Shown one piece after another: positions 53,942 to 62,555 of a stretch of DNA of 64,000 nucleotides; position 1 is the first letter of the stretch; each line of letters begins with the position of its first letter. The notes under the pieces are model-generated. The model was not told where the DNA came from. It ran no database searches and worked only from the letters and a program-made list of their open reading frames with translations. Origin of the DNA: FEN-1219 sp963810755 (GTDB lineage: Bacteria; Pseudomonadota; Gammaproteobacteria; Steroidobacterales; Rariloculaceae). The position numbers were made by a program, and so were the translations under genes. The DNA lies in the NCBI GenBank assembly GCA_963810755.1, contig CAWEOP010000003.1, positions 868,001 through 932,000 on the forward strand, read 5' to 3'.

Positions 53942-54877
53942 ATGTTGTCGTTATTTAAGCGCGCTCGCCGCACGGGTAGCCAGCTCGGCGTACTGGTCAC
54001 GGCCGACGGCGTCGCCGCCGCGCAGGTCGGCGCGTCCCCGCCGGGCCGCAAGCCGCGGCTCGAGCGCTGCATCTTTGAGACGCGCGGCGAGGCGCGCGGC
54101 AACGACGACGCGATCGCGCGCGTCTTGGGCAAGTTGCCGGGCCGGCGCCGCGCGACGGTGAGTGTGCTCGACCCGGTCGGCTATCACCTGCTCCTCGTCG
54201 AAGCACCGGACGTGCCTCCCGAAGAGCTCCGGGCCGCCGTGCGCTGGCGCATCAAGGACCTCATCGACTTCCACATCGACGATGCCGTCATCGACGTGTT
54301 CGAGATGCCGCGCCACGCGCGCGGCGGCGCGAACCGCATGATGTATGCGGTCACCGCGAAGGCCGAATTCGTCAAGCAACAGATCGACGCGATCGAGAGC
54401 GCGGGGCTCGAGCTCGACGTGATCGACATTCCGGAGCTCGCGCTGCGCAATCTCGCGACGCTGCTCGAGACCGAGCAGCGCGGCACCGCGTTCCTGCATC
54501 TCGGCGATCGGCGCAGCACGCTGCTGCTCGTGCGGCAAGGCGTTCTGTACCTCGCGCGCCACGTCGAGACGGGTGCGCTCACGCTCGCCGAGGCGGGCGA
54601 GCTGCGGCGCGATCTCGTCGCGGGTCTCGCGCTCGAGGCGCGCCGCTCTCTCGACTACTTCGAAAGCCACTACGAGCAGACGTCGATCCCGCAGCTCTAT
54701 TCGAGCGGTCTCGAGCCCCAGGACCTGCAGTGGCTCGCGCAAGACCTCGGCATTGCCGTCCGCGAGGTCGATCTCGCGAGCATTTTCGAGACCGCCGAGA
54801 GCATTCCGCCCGACGTGCAGCGCCGCTGCCTGCCGGCCGTGGGCGCCGCGCTGCGGCACGATCCGGTGGCGCTGTGA
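53942..54877 (+). CDS. mshI: MSHA biogenesis protein MshI (PilM-like)
   Basis: The 311-residue protein has the actin-like PilM fold of the family: the start TGSQLGVLVTADGVAAAQV, then LLLVEAPDVPPEELRAAVRWRIKDLIDFHIDDAVIDVFEMP, YAVTAKAEFVKQQIDAIESAGLELDVIDIPELALRNLA and LHLGDRRSTLLLVRQG. It lacks the full ATP motifs of actin. It would form the cytosolic alignment subcomplex with the next protein. It is the first gene of a plus-strand operon; the next start overlaps its stop (GTGA). Confidence 0.85.
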   Translation: MLSLFKRARRTGSQLGVLVTADGVAAAQVGASPPGRKPRLERCIFETRGEARGNDDAIARVLGKLPGRRRATVSVLDPVGYHLLLVEAPDVPPEELRAAVRWRIKDLIDFHIDDAVIDVFEMPRHARGGANRMMYAVTAKAEFVKQQIDAIESAGLELDVIDIPELALRNLATLLETEQRGTAFLHLGDRRSTLLLVRQGVLYLARHVETGALTLAEAGELRRDLVAGLALEARRSLDYFESHYEQTSIPQLYSSGLEPQDLQWLAQDLGIAVREVDLASIFETAESIPPDVQRRCLPAVGAALRHDPVAL

Positions 54878-55512
54878 CCGCGATCTACCAGCAGGTCAAT
54901 CTCTATCAGCCGATCTTCCGCAAGCAGCGGCAGATCTTCTCGGCGCTGACGATGGTGCAGGCCGGGGGCATCGTCGCCGTCGCGCTGATCGGCTTCTATT
55001 TTCTCGGGTTGTGGCGCGTGACCGCTCTCGAAGGTGAGGTCGAGCAGCTCGAAGGCGCCGAGGCGAGACTGCTGATGCAGCTCGCGGGCATCGACCCGTC
55101 GCTCAGCATGAATCGGCGCGTCGAGGTCGAACAGGAGCTCGCGAAGCTCAACGCGACGCTGCGCGACCAGCAGCGGCTCGTCGACGCGCTGAACGAGCAT
55201 CCGCTCGGCACGACCGAGGGCTTTTCCGGATTCCTCACCGCGCTCGGGCGGCAGCACACGCCGGAGCTCTGGCTCACGGACTTCGCGATCAACGGCAGCA
55301 CGCGCGCGCTCGAGCTCGCCGGGCGCAGCACGCGTGCGGAGCTCGTGCCGGACTATCTGCAGCGGCTCGGCCGCGAGCCGGCGCTCGCAGGCCAGCGGTT
55401 CGATCGGCTCGAGATTGCGCGCGACGACGCGAGCGCCGAAGTGACTTTCCAGGCGACGAGCAAGGCCGCGGACTCGGAAGAGCCCGAGGCCCTCGCGAGG
55501 CAAGCGCGATGA
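54874..55512 (+). CDS. PilN-like fimbrial assembly protein (MshI2)
   Basis: The 212-residue protein has a short cytosolic N-terminus (TAIYQQVNLYQPIF, resembling the PilN INLLP-type peptide that binds PilM), one membrane helix (about 25-47), a coiled coil and a small periplasmic domain. It probably connects MshI to MshJ. GTG at 54874 overlaps the mshI stop; the next gene starts inside its stop codon (ATGA). In other species this part is sometimes named mshI2. Confidence 0.82.
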   Translation: MTAIYQQVNLYQPIFRKQRQIFSALTMVQAGGIVAVALIGFYFLGLWRVTALEGEVEQLEGAEARLLMQLAGIDPSLSMNRRVEVEQELAKLNATLRDQQRLVDALNEHPLGTTEGFSGFLTALGRQHTPELWLTDFAINGSTRALELAGRSTRAELVPDYLQRLGREPALAGQRFDRLEIARDDASAEVTFQATSKAADSEEPEALARQAR

Positions 55513-56192
55513 GAGCGCGCGTCGAGAAGATCATGCAAACGGTCGATCGGCTCAGCCTGCGGGAGCGGCTGTTCCTGTTCGCCGCGATGCTCACCGTGCT
55601 CAGCGGCGCGTGGGAGGCGCTGCTCGCGGCTCCGCTCGACGCTCGCGAGGAGGCGGCCGGAAACAAGATCACGGCGCTTCAGCAGCGCCTCGCCACGCTG
55701 AACGAATCGATCACGACGACCGCGGACGGCATGAACGACACCCTGCCGAGCGCGCTCGATCGGCTGCGGACCTTGCGCGACCGCGTGGCGAAGGGCGACG
55801 AGCAAGTGCGGCTCTTGACGACGGACCTCGTCGACCCGGCACAGATGAGGTCGGTGCTCGGTGAGCTCCTGCAGCGCCACTCGGGCTTGCGCCTCGTCAG
55901 CGCGACGAATCTTCCGCCGCGCCCGTTGCTTGACGACGCAGCCGCCGCGGCCGAGGGGCAGGCCGGCGACGCGGCGCCGAAATCCGACGCACCGAAGCTC
56001 TACCGGCACACGTTCGTGCTGCGTCTCGAGGGCGGTTACCTCGATTGCTTGAGCTATCTGCAAGCCGTCGAGCGGCTACCGTGGAACCTGTATTGGGGGC
56101 GGCTCGAAGTGGCGTCCGGCGACTATCCGAACAACGAGATCGTGATCGAGCTCCGTACCTTGTCGCTCGACGAGGAGTGGATCGGTGTTTAA
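55509..56192 (+). CDS. mshJ: MSHA biogenesis protein MshJ (GspM/PilO-like)
   Basis: The 227-residue protein has the layout of type II secretion M and PilO proteins: VDRLSLRERLFLFAAMLTVLSGAWEALLAAP gives the membrane helix, a coiled coil follows (about 50-100), and a ferredoxin-like periplasmic domain ends with the conserved YLQAVERLPWNLYWGRLEV. It fits between the PilN-like protein and MshK, with ATGA and GTG overlaps at both ends, which is the normal msh order. Confidence 0.83.
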   Translation: MRARVEKIMQTVDRLSLRERLFLFAAMLTVLSGAWEALLAAPLDAREEAAGNKITALQQRLATLNESITTTADGMNDTLPSALDRLRTLRDRVAKGDEQVRLLTTDLVDPAQMRSVLGELLQRHSGLRLVSATNLPPRPLLDDAAAAAEGQAGDAAPKSDAPKLYRHTFVLRLEGGYLDCLSYLQAVERLPWNLYWGRLEVASGDYPNNEIVIELRTLSLDEEWIGV

Positions 56193-56541
56193 GGGCGTAG
56201 CGATCGCGCTCGTCTGTGCGGCGGCCGCTGCTGCCCTCGCTCATTCCGCCGAGCCGCCGCTGCACGATCCGATGCGACCGTTCCAACCGGTCGCGGGCGA
56301 CGGCCCGGGGGCCGCGCCGGTCCCGCGATTTAGGCTCACCGCCGTGCTGATCTCGCCGGCGCGCCGCGTCGCGATCATCAACGGCAAGTCGTATCAGGAA
56401 GGCCAGAAGGTCAGCGGGGCCGAAATCACGCACATCGACGCGCAGTCCGTGGAGCTGCGCGACGGCGGCGACGAATGGGTCGTTCATCTCGGCAAGACGC
56501 ACGCGAGCGCCGCGATCGTCACAGGAGAGTCTCGGCAATGA
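56185..56541 (+). CDS. mshK: MSHA biogenesis protein MshK (PilP-like)
   Basis: The 118-residue protein has a signal peptide (VAIALVCAAAAAALAHSAE), then DPMRPFQP and a small beta domain (RFRLTAVLISPARRVAIINGKSYQEGQKVSGAEITHI). This matches the short MshK/GspC-like periplasmic proteins that link the inner membrane subcomplex to the secretin. It starts with GTG overlapping mshJ and ends in ATGA shared with mshL. Confidence 0.8.
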   Translation: MFKGVAIALVCAAAAAALAHSAEPPLHDPMRPFQPVAGDGPGAAPVPRFRLTAVLISPARRVAIINGKSYQEGQKVSGAEITHIDAQSVELRDGGDEWVVHLGKTHASAAIVTGESRQ

Positions 56542-58241
56542 ATTCAATCATCCAGGCGGTCGACCGCGCGCGGCCCGTGCTGCTCGCGACGCTAGCGAGC
56601 ATGCTCGCGTGCGCCGGCTGCTCCACGAATCGCGGCGTCGAGACCGCGGACAGCATCCACGATGCGATGACGGAGGCCGTGCAGCCGCCCGCGCAGACCG
56701 CCGCGCCGTTCGCCGTCGCGCCGCCGGTGCCACCCGCCGCGCCGGCCGAGGAGCGCTTCGACGTCAACGTGATCGACGCCGACGCGCGAGAATTCTTCAT
56801 GGGCCTCGTCGAAGGCACGAACCGCAATCTGATCGTGCATCCCGACGTCACGGGTCAGGTGACGCTCACGTTGAAGCAGGTCACTCTGCCCGAGGTGCTC
56901 GACACGGTCCGCGACGTGTACGGCTACGACTACCGGCGCAGCGGCGGCGGCTACATCGTGATGCCCGCAGCGCTGCAGAGCCGCGTCTACGAGATCGACT
57001 ACCTGAATCTGATCCGGTCGGGGCTGTCGCGCACGCGCGTGAGCTCGGGTCAGGTTACCCAGACGGGCTCGGACAACAACTCATCGAACTCGATGGCGGG
57101 CGAAGCGGTCGCAAACGACAGCGGGGCTCAGCAGGAGTCGCAGACGACGGGCTCGGTGATCGACACGACGAACATGTCGGACTTCTGGGCCGATCTGCAG
57201 GGGACGCTGCGCGCGATCATGGGAGACGGCGAGGGCCGTCAGGTGGTCGTCAACGCCCAGTCCGGCGTCGTGTTCGCGCGCGGCATGCCCGAGGAGCTGC
57301 GCGCGGTATCCGATTACCTCGAGCGCATCCACGACTCGGCCAAGCGCCAAGTCGTGCTCGAGGCGAAGATCATCGAAGTGACGCTGAACGACGGCTTTCA
57401 AGCCGGCGTCAACTGGGCCGCCGTGCAGCAGCAGGCGGACGGCGACGTGATCGCGGGCGGCAACCTCTCGGGCGGCGGTCAGATCGACCGCGGGCCACCG
57501 CTCGGCGGTCCGTTCGGCGGCCAGGACATCACGGTCGGCCCAGGCAATCCCGTGACCAGCTTTCCGAGCCAGACGGTCGGCGCCGCGTTCGCGCTCGCGC
57601 TCGACATCGGCGACTTCAACGCGTTCGTCGAGCTCCTCGATGCGCAGGGTCAGACGCGTGTGCTCTCGAGCCCGCGCGTCGCGACACTGAACAATCAGAA
57701 AGCCGTGATCAAGGCCGGCACCGACGAGTTCTTCGTGACCGACGTCAGCAGCAATACGATCACGGGCACGGCCGCGAGCACGAGCCGCGACGTGACTCTG
57801 ACCCCGTTCTTCTCCGGCATCGCGCTCGACGTGACGCCGCAGATCAGCGCGAGCGGTGAAGTGATCCTGCACATCCACCCGACGGTGAGCGACGTGACCG
57901 ACCAACAGAAGGAGCTCACGGTCTCCGGTCAGACGGACACACTGCCGCTCGCGTTCAGCGAGGTGCGCGAGTCCGACAGCATCGTCAGAGCGAAGAGCGG
58001 TCAGATCATCGCGATCGGCGGCTTGATGCGCAACTCGTCGAAGAAGCAGCAATTTTCGACGCCGGTGCTCGGCCGCGTGCCGGGGCTCAAGCATTTCTTC
58101 GGCAGCACCCGCGAGGTCGAGTCGAAGACCGAGCTCGTGATCCTGCTCCGACCGATCGTCGTCGACGACGACGATGACTGGCCGAAGATCATCCAGCGCT
58201 CCGCGGATCGTTTGAGCGCGTTGAGCCCGCCGCCACCCTGA
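56538..58241 (+). CDS. mshL: MSHA pilus secretin MshL
   Basis: The 567-residue protein has a lipoprotein-type signal (LLATLASMLACAGC). Secretin N-terminal domains include FDVNVIDADAREFFMGLVEGTNRNLIVHPDVTGQVTL and SRVYEIDYLNLIRSG. The secretin core begins at VVLEAKIIEVTLNDGFQAGVNW and includes RVLSSPRVATLNNQKAVIKAG and VTPQISASGEVILHIHPTVSDV, with GLKHFFGSTREVESKTELVILLRPIVV at the end. A Ser/Asn-rich insert lies near 175-210. It forms the outer membrane channel. It starts in the ATGA shared with mshK and is followed 7 bp later by mshE, so mshM and mshN are absent here. Confidence 0.93.
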   Translation: MNSIIQAVDRARPVLLATLASMLACAGCSTNRGVETADSIHDAMTEAVQPPAQTAAPFAVAPPVPPAAPAEERFDVNVIDADAREFFMGLVEGTNRNLIVHPDVTGQVTLTLKQVTLPEVLDTVRDVYGYDYRRSGGGYIVMPAALQSRVYEIDYLNLIRSGLSRTRVSSGQVTQTGSDNNSSNSMAGEAVANDSGAQQESQTTGSVIDTTNMSDFWADLQGTLRAIMGDGEGRQVVVNAQSGVVFARGMPEELRAVSDYLERIHDSAKRQVVLEAKIIEVTLNDGFQAGVNWAAVQQQADGDVIAGGNLSGGGQIDRGPPLGGPFGGQDITVGPGNPVTSFPSQTVGAAFALALDIGDFNAFVELLDAQGQTRVLSSPRVATLNNQKAVIKAGTDEFFVTDVSSNTITGTAASTSRDVTLTPFFSGIALDVTPQISASGEVILHIHPTVSDVTDQQKELTVSGQTDTLPLAFSEVRESDSIVRAKSGQIIAIGGLMRNSSKKQQFSTPVLGRVPGLKHFFGSTREVESKTELVILLRPIVVDDDDDWPKIIQRSADRLSALSPPPP

Positions 58242-58248
58242 GACGACC

Positions 58249-60042
58249 GTGACGACAGAGAACAGGAAACGCGTCCGGCTCGGCGATCTGCTGCTCGAGA
58301 AGAAGTTGATCTCCGAGCAGCAGCTCAAGGAAGCGCTCGCTGAGCAGCGCACGAGCGGCCGCAAGCTCGGCCGCGTGCTCATCGACATCGGCGCGGTGTC
58401 CGAGGCGGATCTACATACCTGCCTCGCGACCTACCTCAACATCCCGTTCGTCGATCTCGCGCATATGACCTTGGATCCGAAGACGGTCGTGAAGCTGCCG
58501 GAGAATCACGCGCGCCGGCATCGCGCGCTCGTGCTGAAGGAAGACCAGCGCGGCTACCTCGTCGGCATGGCCGATCCGACCGATCTCTTCGCGTTCGACG
58601 AGCTCGCTCGCCTGCTCGCGAAGCCCGTGCGGCTCGCGCTCGTCAAAGAGGCGGCGCTGCTGCGCACGATCGACCTCGTCTACCGGCGCACGGACGAGAT
58701 CATGTCGCTCGCCGAGGAGCTCGACGAGGAGCTGAGCCAGGCCGACGTCGACCTGCAAGCGTTGTCCGCGGAGGAAGGCTCGCCGGACGCGCCGGTCATC
58801 AAGCTCATCCAGTCGATGTTTCTGGACGCCGTCAAGGTCAACGCGTCCGACATTCACATCGAGCCCGACGAGCGCTGCCTGAGGATCCGCCAGCGCGTCG
58901 ACGGGCTGCTCCAGGAGCAGGTGATCGACGGCAGCCGCGTGGGGCAAGCGTTGATTACTAAGCTGAAGCTCATGTGCGGGCTCGACATCGCGGAGAAGCG
59001 CAAGCCGCAGGACGGGCGGTTCAGCATCAAGGTGGACGGCAAAGCGCTCGACGTGCGTCTGTCGACGATGCCGATCTATCACGGCGAAGCGATCGTGCTC
59101 CGGCTGCTCGATCACTCGGCCGCGCAGATGACGTTCACGCAGCTCGGAATGCCCGCTCCCATCATCGAGCGGTTTACGAGCCTCATCGAGCGCCACTCGG
59201 GCATGGTGCTCGTCACGGGCCCCACGGGCAGCGGCAAGACCACGACGCTGTACGCCGCGCTCAATCACGTCAACTCGCCCGACACGAAGGTCATTACCGC
59301 GGAAGATCCGGTCGAGTACCGCCTCGGCCGCATCAATCAAGTCCAGGTCAATCCGAAGATCGGCCTGACGTTTGCGACGATCTTACGCACCGCGCTGCGC
59401 CACGACCCCGACATCGTGCTCGTGGGTGAGATGCGCGATCAGGAGACCGTGGAGATCGGCCTGCGCGCGGCGATGACGGGCCATCTCGTGTTCTCGACGC
59501 TGCACACGCAGAACGCGATCTCGGCCGTGAGCCGGCTGCTCGACATGGGCGCCCAAGGCTATCTCATCGCATCCGCGCTCGACGGGGTGCTCGCGCAGCG
59601 GCTCGTGCGCAAGATCTGCGAGAACTGCGTGCATCCCGCGGAGGTCGGCGTCCATCAAGCGGCGTGGCTGTCGCGCTATCTCTCTCCCGACGAGCTCCGC
59701 GACCTCAAGTTCGCCGAAGGCGTCGGCTGCACCTACTGCAACATGACGGGCTACCGCGGCCGCGTCGGAATCTACGAGCTGCTCGAGGTCGACGCACCGA
59801 TCGCGGACGCGATCAGGAAGGCCGACTTGGGCGAGGTCGAGCGGCTCGCGGCGCGATTGCCGCACTTCGTGCCGATCATACGGGGCGCGCTGCAGCTCGC
59901 GATCGACGGCGTGACGTCACTCGACGAGATCATGAAATCGACCTCGGGGCTCGAGGAGCGCGGGCGCGGGGACGGGTTGCTCGAAGACGTGCTGAGCGGC
60001 GCGGCCGCCGCAGACGCGGCCGGCGAGCGCCAGGCGGGCTGA
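58249..60042 (+). CDS. mshE: MSHA pilus extension ATPase MshE with c-di-GMP-binding N-domain
   Basis: The 597-residue GspE/PilB-type ATPase has Walker A GPTGSGKTTTLY (Lys330), Walker B DIVLVGEMRD (Glu394), the Asp box and a C-terminal zinc site from CENC and CTYC. The N-terminal 60 residues contain the two tandem RLGxxL/KLGxxL repeats (RLGDLLLEKKLISEQQL and KLGRVLIDIGAVSEADL) that define the MshEN domain, which binds c-di-GMP in Vibrio MshE. It would drive pilus extension in response to c-di-GMP. GTG at 58249 is the start. Confidence 0.95.
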   Translation: MTTENRKRVRLGDLLLEKKLISEQQLKEALAEQRTSGRKLGRVLIDIGAVSEADLHTCLATYLNIPFVDLAHMTLDPKTVVKLPENHARRHRALVLKEDQRGYLVGMADPTDLFAFDELARLLAKPVRLALVKEAALLRTIDLVYRRTDEIMSLAEELDEELSQADVDLQALSAEEGSPDAPVIKLIQSMFLDAVKVNASDIHIEPDERCLRIRQRVDGLLQEQVIDGSRVGQALITKLKLMCGLDIAEKRKPQDGRFSIKVDGKALDVRLSTMPIYHGEAIVLRLLDHSAAQMTFTQLGMPAPIIERFTSLIERHSGMVLVTGPTGSGKTTTLYAALNHVNSPDTKVITAEDPVEYRLGRINQVQVNPKIGLTFATILRTALRHDPDIVLVGEMRDQETVEIGLRAAMTGHLVFSTLHTQNAISAVSRLLDMGAQGYLIASALDGVLAQRLVRKICENCVHPAEVGVHQAAWLSRYLSPDELRDLKFAEGVGCTYCNMTGYRGRVGIYELLEVDAPIADAIRKADLGEVERLAARLPHFVPIIRGALQLAIDGVTSLDEIMKSTSGLEERGRGDGLLEDVLSGAAAADAAGERQAG

Positions 60043-60049
60043 GCCGCGG

Positions 60050-61279
60050 ATGGCACTCTTCCGTTTCAACGGACGTACGGCTCGCGGCGAGGCGGTGAAC
60101 GGCTCGCTCGAGGCCGATTCCGCCGAGGCCCTCGCGACGCACCTATTCGCGCGCGGTATCACCCCGACCGACATCAAGCCGATCGCGAAGTCGCAAGACG
60201 CGGCCCGGGATCTGTGGCGCCGCCTCGGCGGAGGTCAACCGACGCTCACCGACCTGATTCTGTTTTCGCGGCAGATGTACTCGATCACCAAGGCCGGGCT
60301 GCCGCTGCTGCGCGGCATCCGCAGCATCGCGGAGTCGACGCCGAATCTCGTGCTGCGCGAGGTGCTCGGGTCGGTGATCGACAGCCTCCAGGCCGGCCGC
60401 GACCTGTCGTTCTCGCTCGGGCGTTTTCCCGACGTGTTCACGAAGTTCTACGTGAGCGTGATCCGCGTCGGCGAGAGCTCGGGCACCCTCGAGACCGCGT
60501 TCCTGCGGATGTACGAATATCTCGCCATGGAGAAGCGCATCCGCGACAAGGTGAAGGCGGCGCTGCGCTATCCGATCACGGTCATGATCGCGATCGGGAT
60601 CGCAATCATGATCATCACGATGTGGGTGCTGCCGAAGTTCGCGCCGATCTTCGCTGCGCTCGGCGACGGCCTGCCGTGGCCTACTCGCGTGTTGATGGGC
60701 ACGTCGACGTTCGTCTCCGAGTATTGGTATCTCGTCGTTGCGCTGATCGGCAGTGCGGTCGTCGCGTTCAAGCTCGCGTTGCGCGACCCCGCCGGCCGCT
60801 ATCGCTGGGACAAGCTCAAGTTGCGCACACCGATCCTCGGCGGGATCGTGCGGCGCGCGAGCCTCGCGCAGATCTGCCGCTCGTTCGCGCTGACGCTCGA
60901 ATCGGGTGTGCCGATCATCCAAGGGCTCAACATGATCGCCCGTGCCTCGGGCAACGAATACATGACCGAGCGCGTGTTCGCGCTCCGCGACGGCGTCGAG
61001 CGCGGCGAGGGCCTGTACCGCACCGCGCAGACGGCCGACCTCTTCACGCCGCTCGCATTGCAGATGATCTCGATCGGAGAAGAGACCGGGGCACTCAGCG
61101 ACATGCTCGGCGAGGTCGCCGATTTCTACGAGCGCGAGGTGGATCACGACCTCGAGAATCTGAGCGCCGCGCTCGAGCCGATCCTGATCGTCGCGGTGGG
61201 CGTGATGGTGCTGATTCTCGCGCTCGGCGTCTTCTTGCCGCTCTGGGACATGGCCGCGAACGCGGGCGGCCTCCACTGA
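60050..61279 (+). CDS. mshG: MSHA biogenesis inner membrane protein MshG (GspF/PilC-like)
   Basis: The 409-residue protein is a two-repeat T2SF membrane platform: LTDLILFSRQMYSITKAGLPLLRGIRSIAES for the first, and RRASLAQICRSFALTLESGVPIIQGLNMIARASGN for the second, with MWVLPKFAPIF and the C-terminal helix MVLILALGVFLPLWDMA. The C-terminal IAVGVMVLILALGVFLPLW pattern matches PilC/GspF. It begins 7 bp after mshE and completes the inner membrane motor. Confidence 0.93.
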   Translation: MALFRFNGRTARGEAVNGSLEADSAEALATHLFARGITPTDIKPIAKSQDAARDLWRRLGGGQPTLTDLILFSRQMYSITKAGLPLLRGIRSIAESTPNLVLREVLGSVIDSLQAGRDLSFSLGRFPDVFTKFYVSVIRVGESSGTLETAFLRMYEYLAMEKRIRDKVKAALRYPITVMIAIGIAIMIITMWVLPKFAPIFAALGDGLPWPTRVLMGTSTFVSEYWYLVVALIGSAVVAFKLALRDPAGRYRWDKLKLRTPILGGIVRRASLAQICRSFALTLESGVPIIQGLNMIARASGNEYMTERVFALRDGVERGEGLYRTAQTADLFTPLALQMISIGEETGALSDMLGEVADFYEREVDHDLENLSAALEPILIVAVGVMVLILALGVFLPLWDMAANAGGLH

Positions 61280-61349
61280 GCCGCGCGCCGTCCGGCGCCC
61301 ACGAGCCGCGCCACGCATACCGCGGCCCAATCGACTCAGGTCCGAGAAC

Positions 61350-61365
61350 TGTGATCCCGATCACG
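61350..61365. promoter_or_regulatory. CRP/Vfr-like palindrome I upstream of the pilin gene
   Basis: TGTGATCCCGATCACG matches the consensus TGTGA-N6-TCACA in nine of ten half-site positions. It lies about 210 bp before the pilin start and 70 bp after the mshG stop. Confidence 0.65.
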
Positions 61366-61381
61366 GGTGCCGCGGAGTCGC

Positions 61382-61397
61382 TGTGGCGGCAATCACA
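61382..61397. promoter_or_regulatory. CRP/Vfr-like palindrome II upstream of the pilin gene
   Basis: TGTGGCGGCAATCACA matches the same consensus in nine of ten half-site positions. Its centre is 32 bp from that of site I, about three helical turns. If transcription starts near 61431, with TACGCT at 61419-61424 as -10, this site sits at -41.5, as in class II CRP promoters. Confidence 0.55.
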
Positions 61398-61574
61398 GAC
61401 GCTTTTCGTTCTGTCAACTACGCTAATCCCTTAGTCGGACGAAGTTTTTTCCGGAATTGCGAGGCCCTTGGCGGCAATCGCCGGAGCGAGTCCAGATGCG
61501 GCGCTTCCCTTACGAGCGCCAACCGTCGACGGATCGGCGGTCTGTGCCAGCGAACGATTCCAGGAGGAATGGGA

Positions 61575-61997
61575 ATGAACGGCAGCGCGAAGCAACGCGG
61601 TTTTACTTTGATCGAGCTCGTGGTCGTGATCACGATTCTGGGTATTTTGGCGGCCTTCGCCGTGCCGCGCTTCGCGCGGCTCGAGGTGCAGGCCCGAACC
61701 GCGTCGCGCGACGCGATCGGCGGCAGCATCCGCGCGGGCGCCGCGCTGTCGCATGCGTTGTGGCTCGCTTCCGGCCAGCCCGCGACCGTGACGATGGAGG
61801 GCGCGGTCATCACGATGGTGAACGGTTATCCGAACCTCGCGACGATCGACGACACCTTGAGCGACCTCACGGGCTTCACGTATACGCCTGGAACGGGCGT
61901 GTTCCTGCGCACCGGCGGCGCGGCGACCTGCACCATGACCTACGCGCAGGCTCCCGCCAACGGCGCTCCGACCATCACCACCGGCGGCGCTTGCTGA
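61575..61997 (+). CDS. Type IV major pilin-like protein, MshA/MshB type
   Basis: The 140-residue prepilin has a short leader and the cleavage context SAKQRGFTLIELVVVITILG, with Glu5 of the mature form and the first-helix hydrophobic core. Two Cys residues near the C-terminus (CTMTY and the terminal Cys) can form the disulfide loop typical of pilins. I chose the ATG at 61575, seven bases after AGGAGG; the ATG at 61569 is too close. It is preceded by two CRP-like sites. Whether it is the major pilin MshA or the minor pilin MshB cannot be decided, as only one such gene is present. Confidence 0.85.
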   Translation: MNGSAKQRGFTLIELVVVITILGILAAFAVPRFARLEVQARTASRDAIGGSIRAGAALSHALWLASGQPATVTMEGAVITMVNGYPNLATIDDTLSDLTGFTYTPGTGVFLRTGGAATCTMTYAQAPANGAPTITTGGAC

Positions 61998-62029
61998 TCG
62001 GCGGGCGTCTCGTAAATCTCGTCAGCGAG

Positions 62030-62051
62030 AGAGGCGCCGTCAGGCGCCTCT
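62030..62051 (+). terminator. Hairpin between the pilin gene and mshC (possible attenuator)
   Basis: AGAGGCGCC (62030-62038) pairs with GGCGCCTCT (62043-62051) around a GTCA loop, a perfect 9-bp stem. No T tract follows, so it is more likely an mRNA stabiliser or attenuator that makes pilin mRNA more abundant than that of the downstream minor pilins. Confidence 0.5.
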
Positions 62052-62067
62052 GTCGTGTGAGCCACTC

Positions 62068-62553
62068 ATGAACTGCATTTCGCGACCGCGCAACCGCCCG
62101 AGTGGATTCACGCTCGTCGAGCTCATCGTCGTCATCGTCATCCTCGGAATCCTCGCCGCCGTCGCGGCGCCACGGTTCTTCAGCGACCGCACGTTCCTCG
62201 AGCGCGGCTACTACGAGGAGCTCGCGGCGGCGCTCCGCTACGCGCAGAAGCTCGCGGTCGCGAGCGGCTGCCCGGTGCGCATGAGCATCGACGCGGCGGG
62301 CTACGAGGCTCGCCAACAGAACGCCGTGAGCGGCAGTTGCGACACGTCCGATTCGACGTGGACCACCGGCATCGCGCTCGCGGACGGCCGCGTCCTCGCG
62401 GGCGTGAGCCCCCTCGGAGTCTCCGCGGCGCCGAACGTGACGATGGTGTTCGACGCGCTCGGCCGCACCAACCTCGCCGGCGACCAGAGCATCAACGTCG
62501 GACCCTTTGCCCTGACCGTGAGAGCCGAGAGCGGGTTCGTTCAGACGCCCTGA
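62068..62553 (+). CDS. mshC: Minor prepilin MshC (GspH-like)
   Basis: The 161-residue prepilin has NRPSGFTLVELIVVIVILG, a standard class III signal with Gly-Phe cleavage. ALRYAQKLAVASGCPVRMSIDAAGYEARQQ is the GspH-type segment and DALGRTN lies near the end. The Cys pair (SGCPV and SGSCDT) can form a disulfide. It follows the hairpin and the pilin gene, in the standard order. Confidence 0.83.
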   Translation: MNCISRPRNRPSGFTLVELIVVIVILGILAAVAAPRFFSDRTFLERGYYEELAAALRYAQKLAVASGCPVRMSIDAAGYEARQQNAVSGSCDTSDSTWTTGIALADGRVLAGVSPLGVSAAPNVTMVFDALGRTNLAGDQSINVGPFALTVRAESGFVQTP

Positions 62554-62555
62554 GC

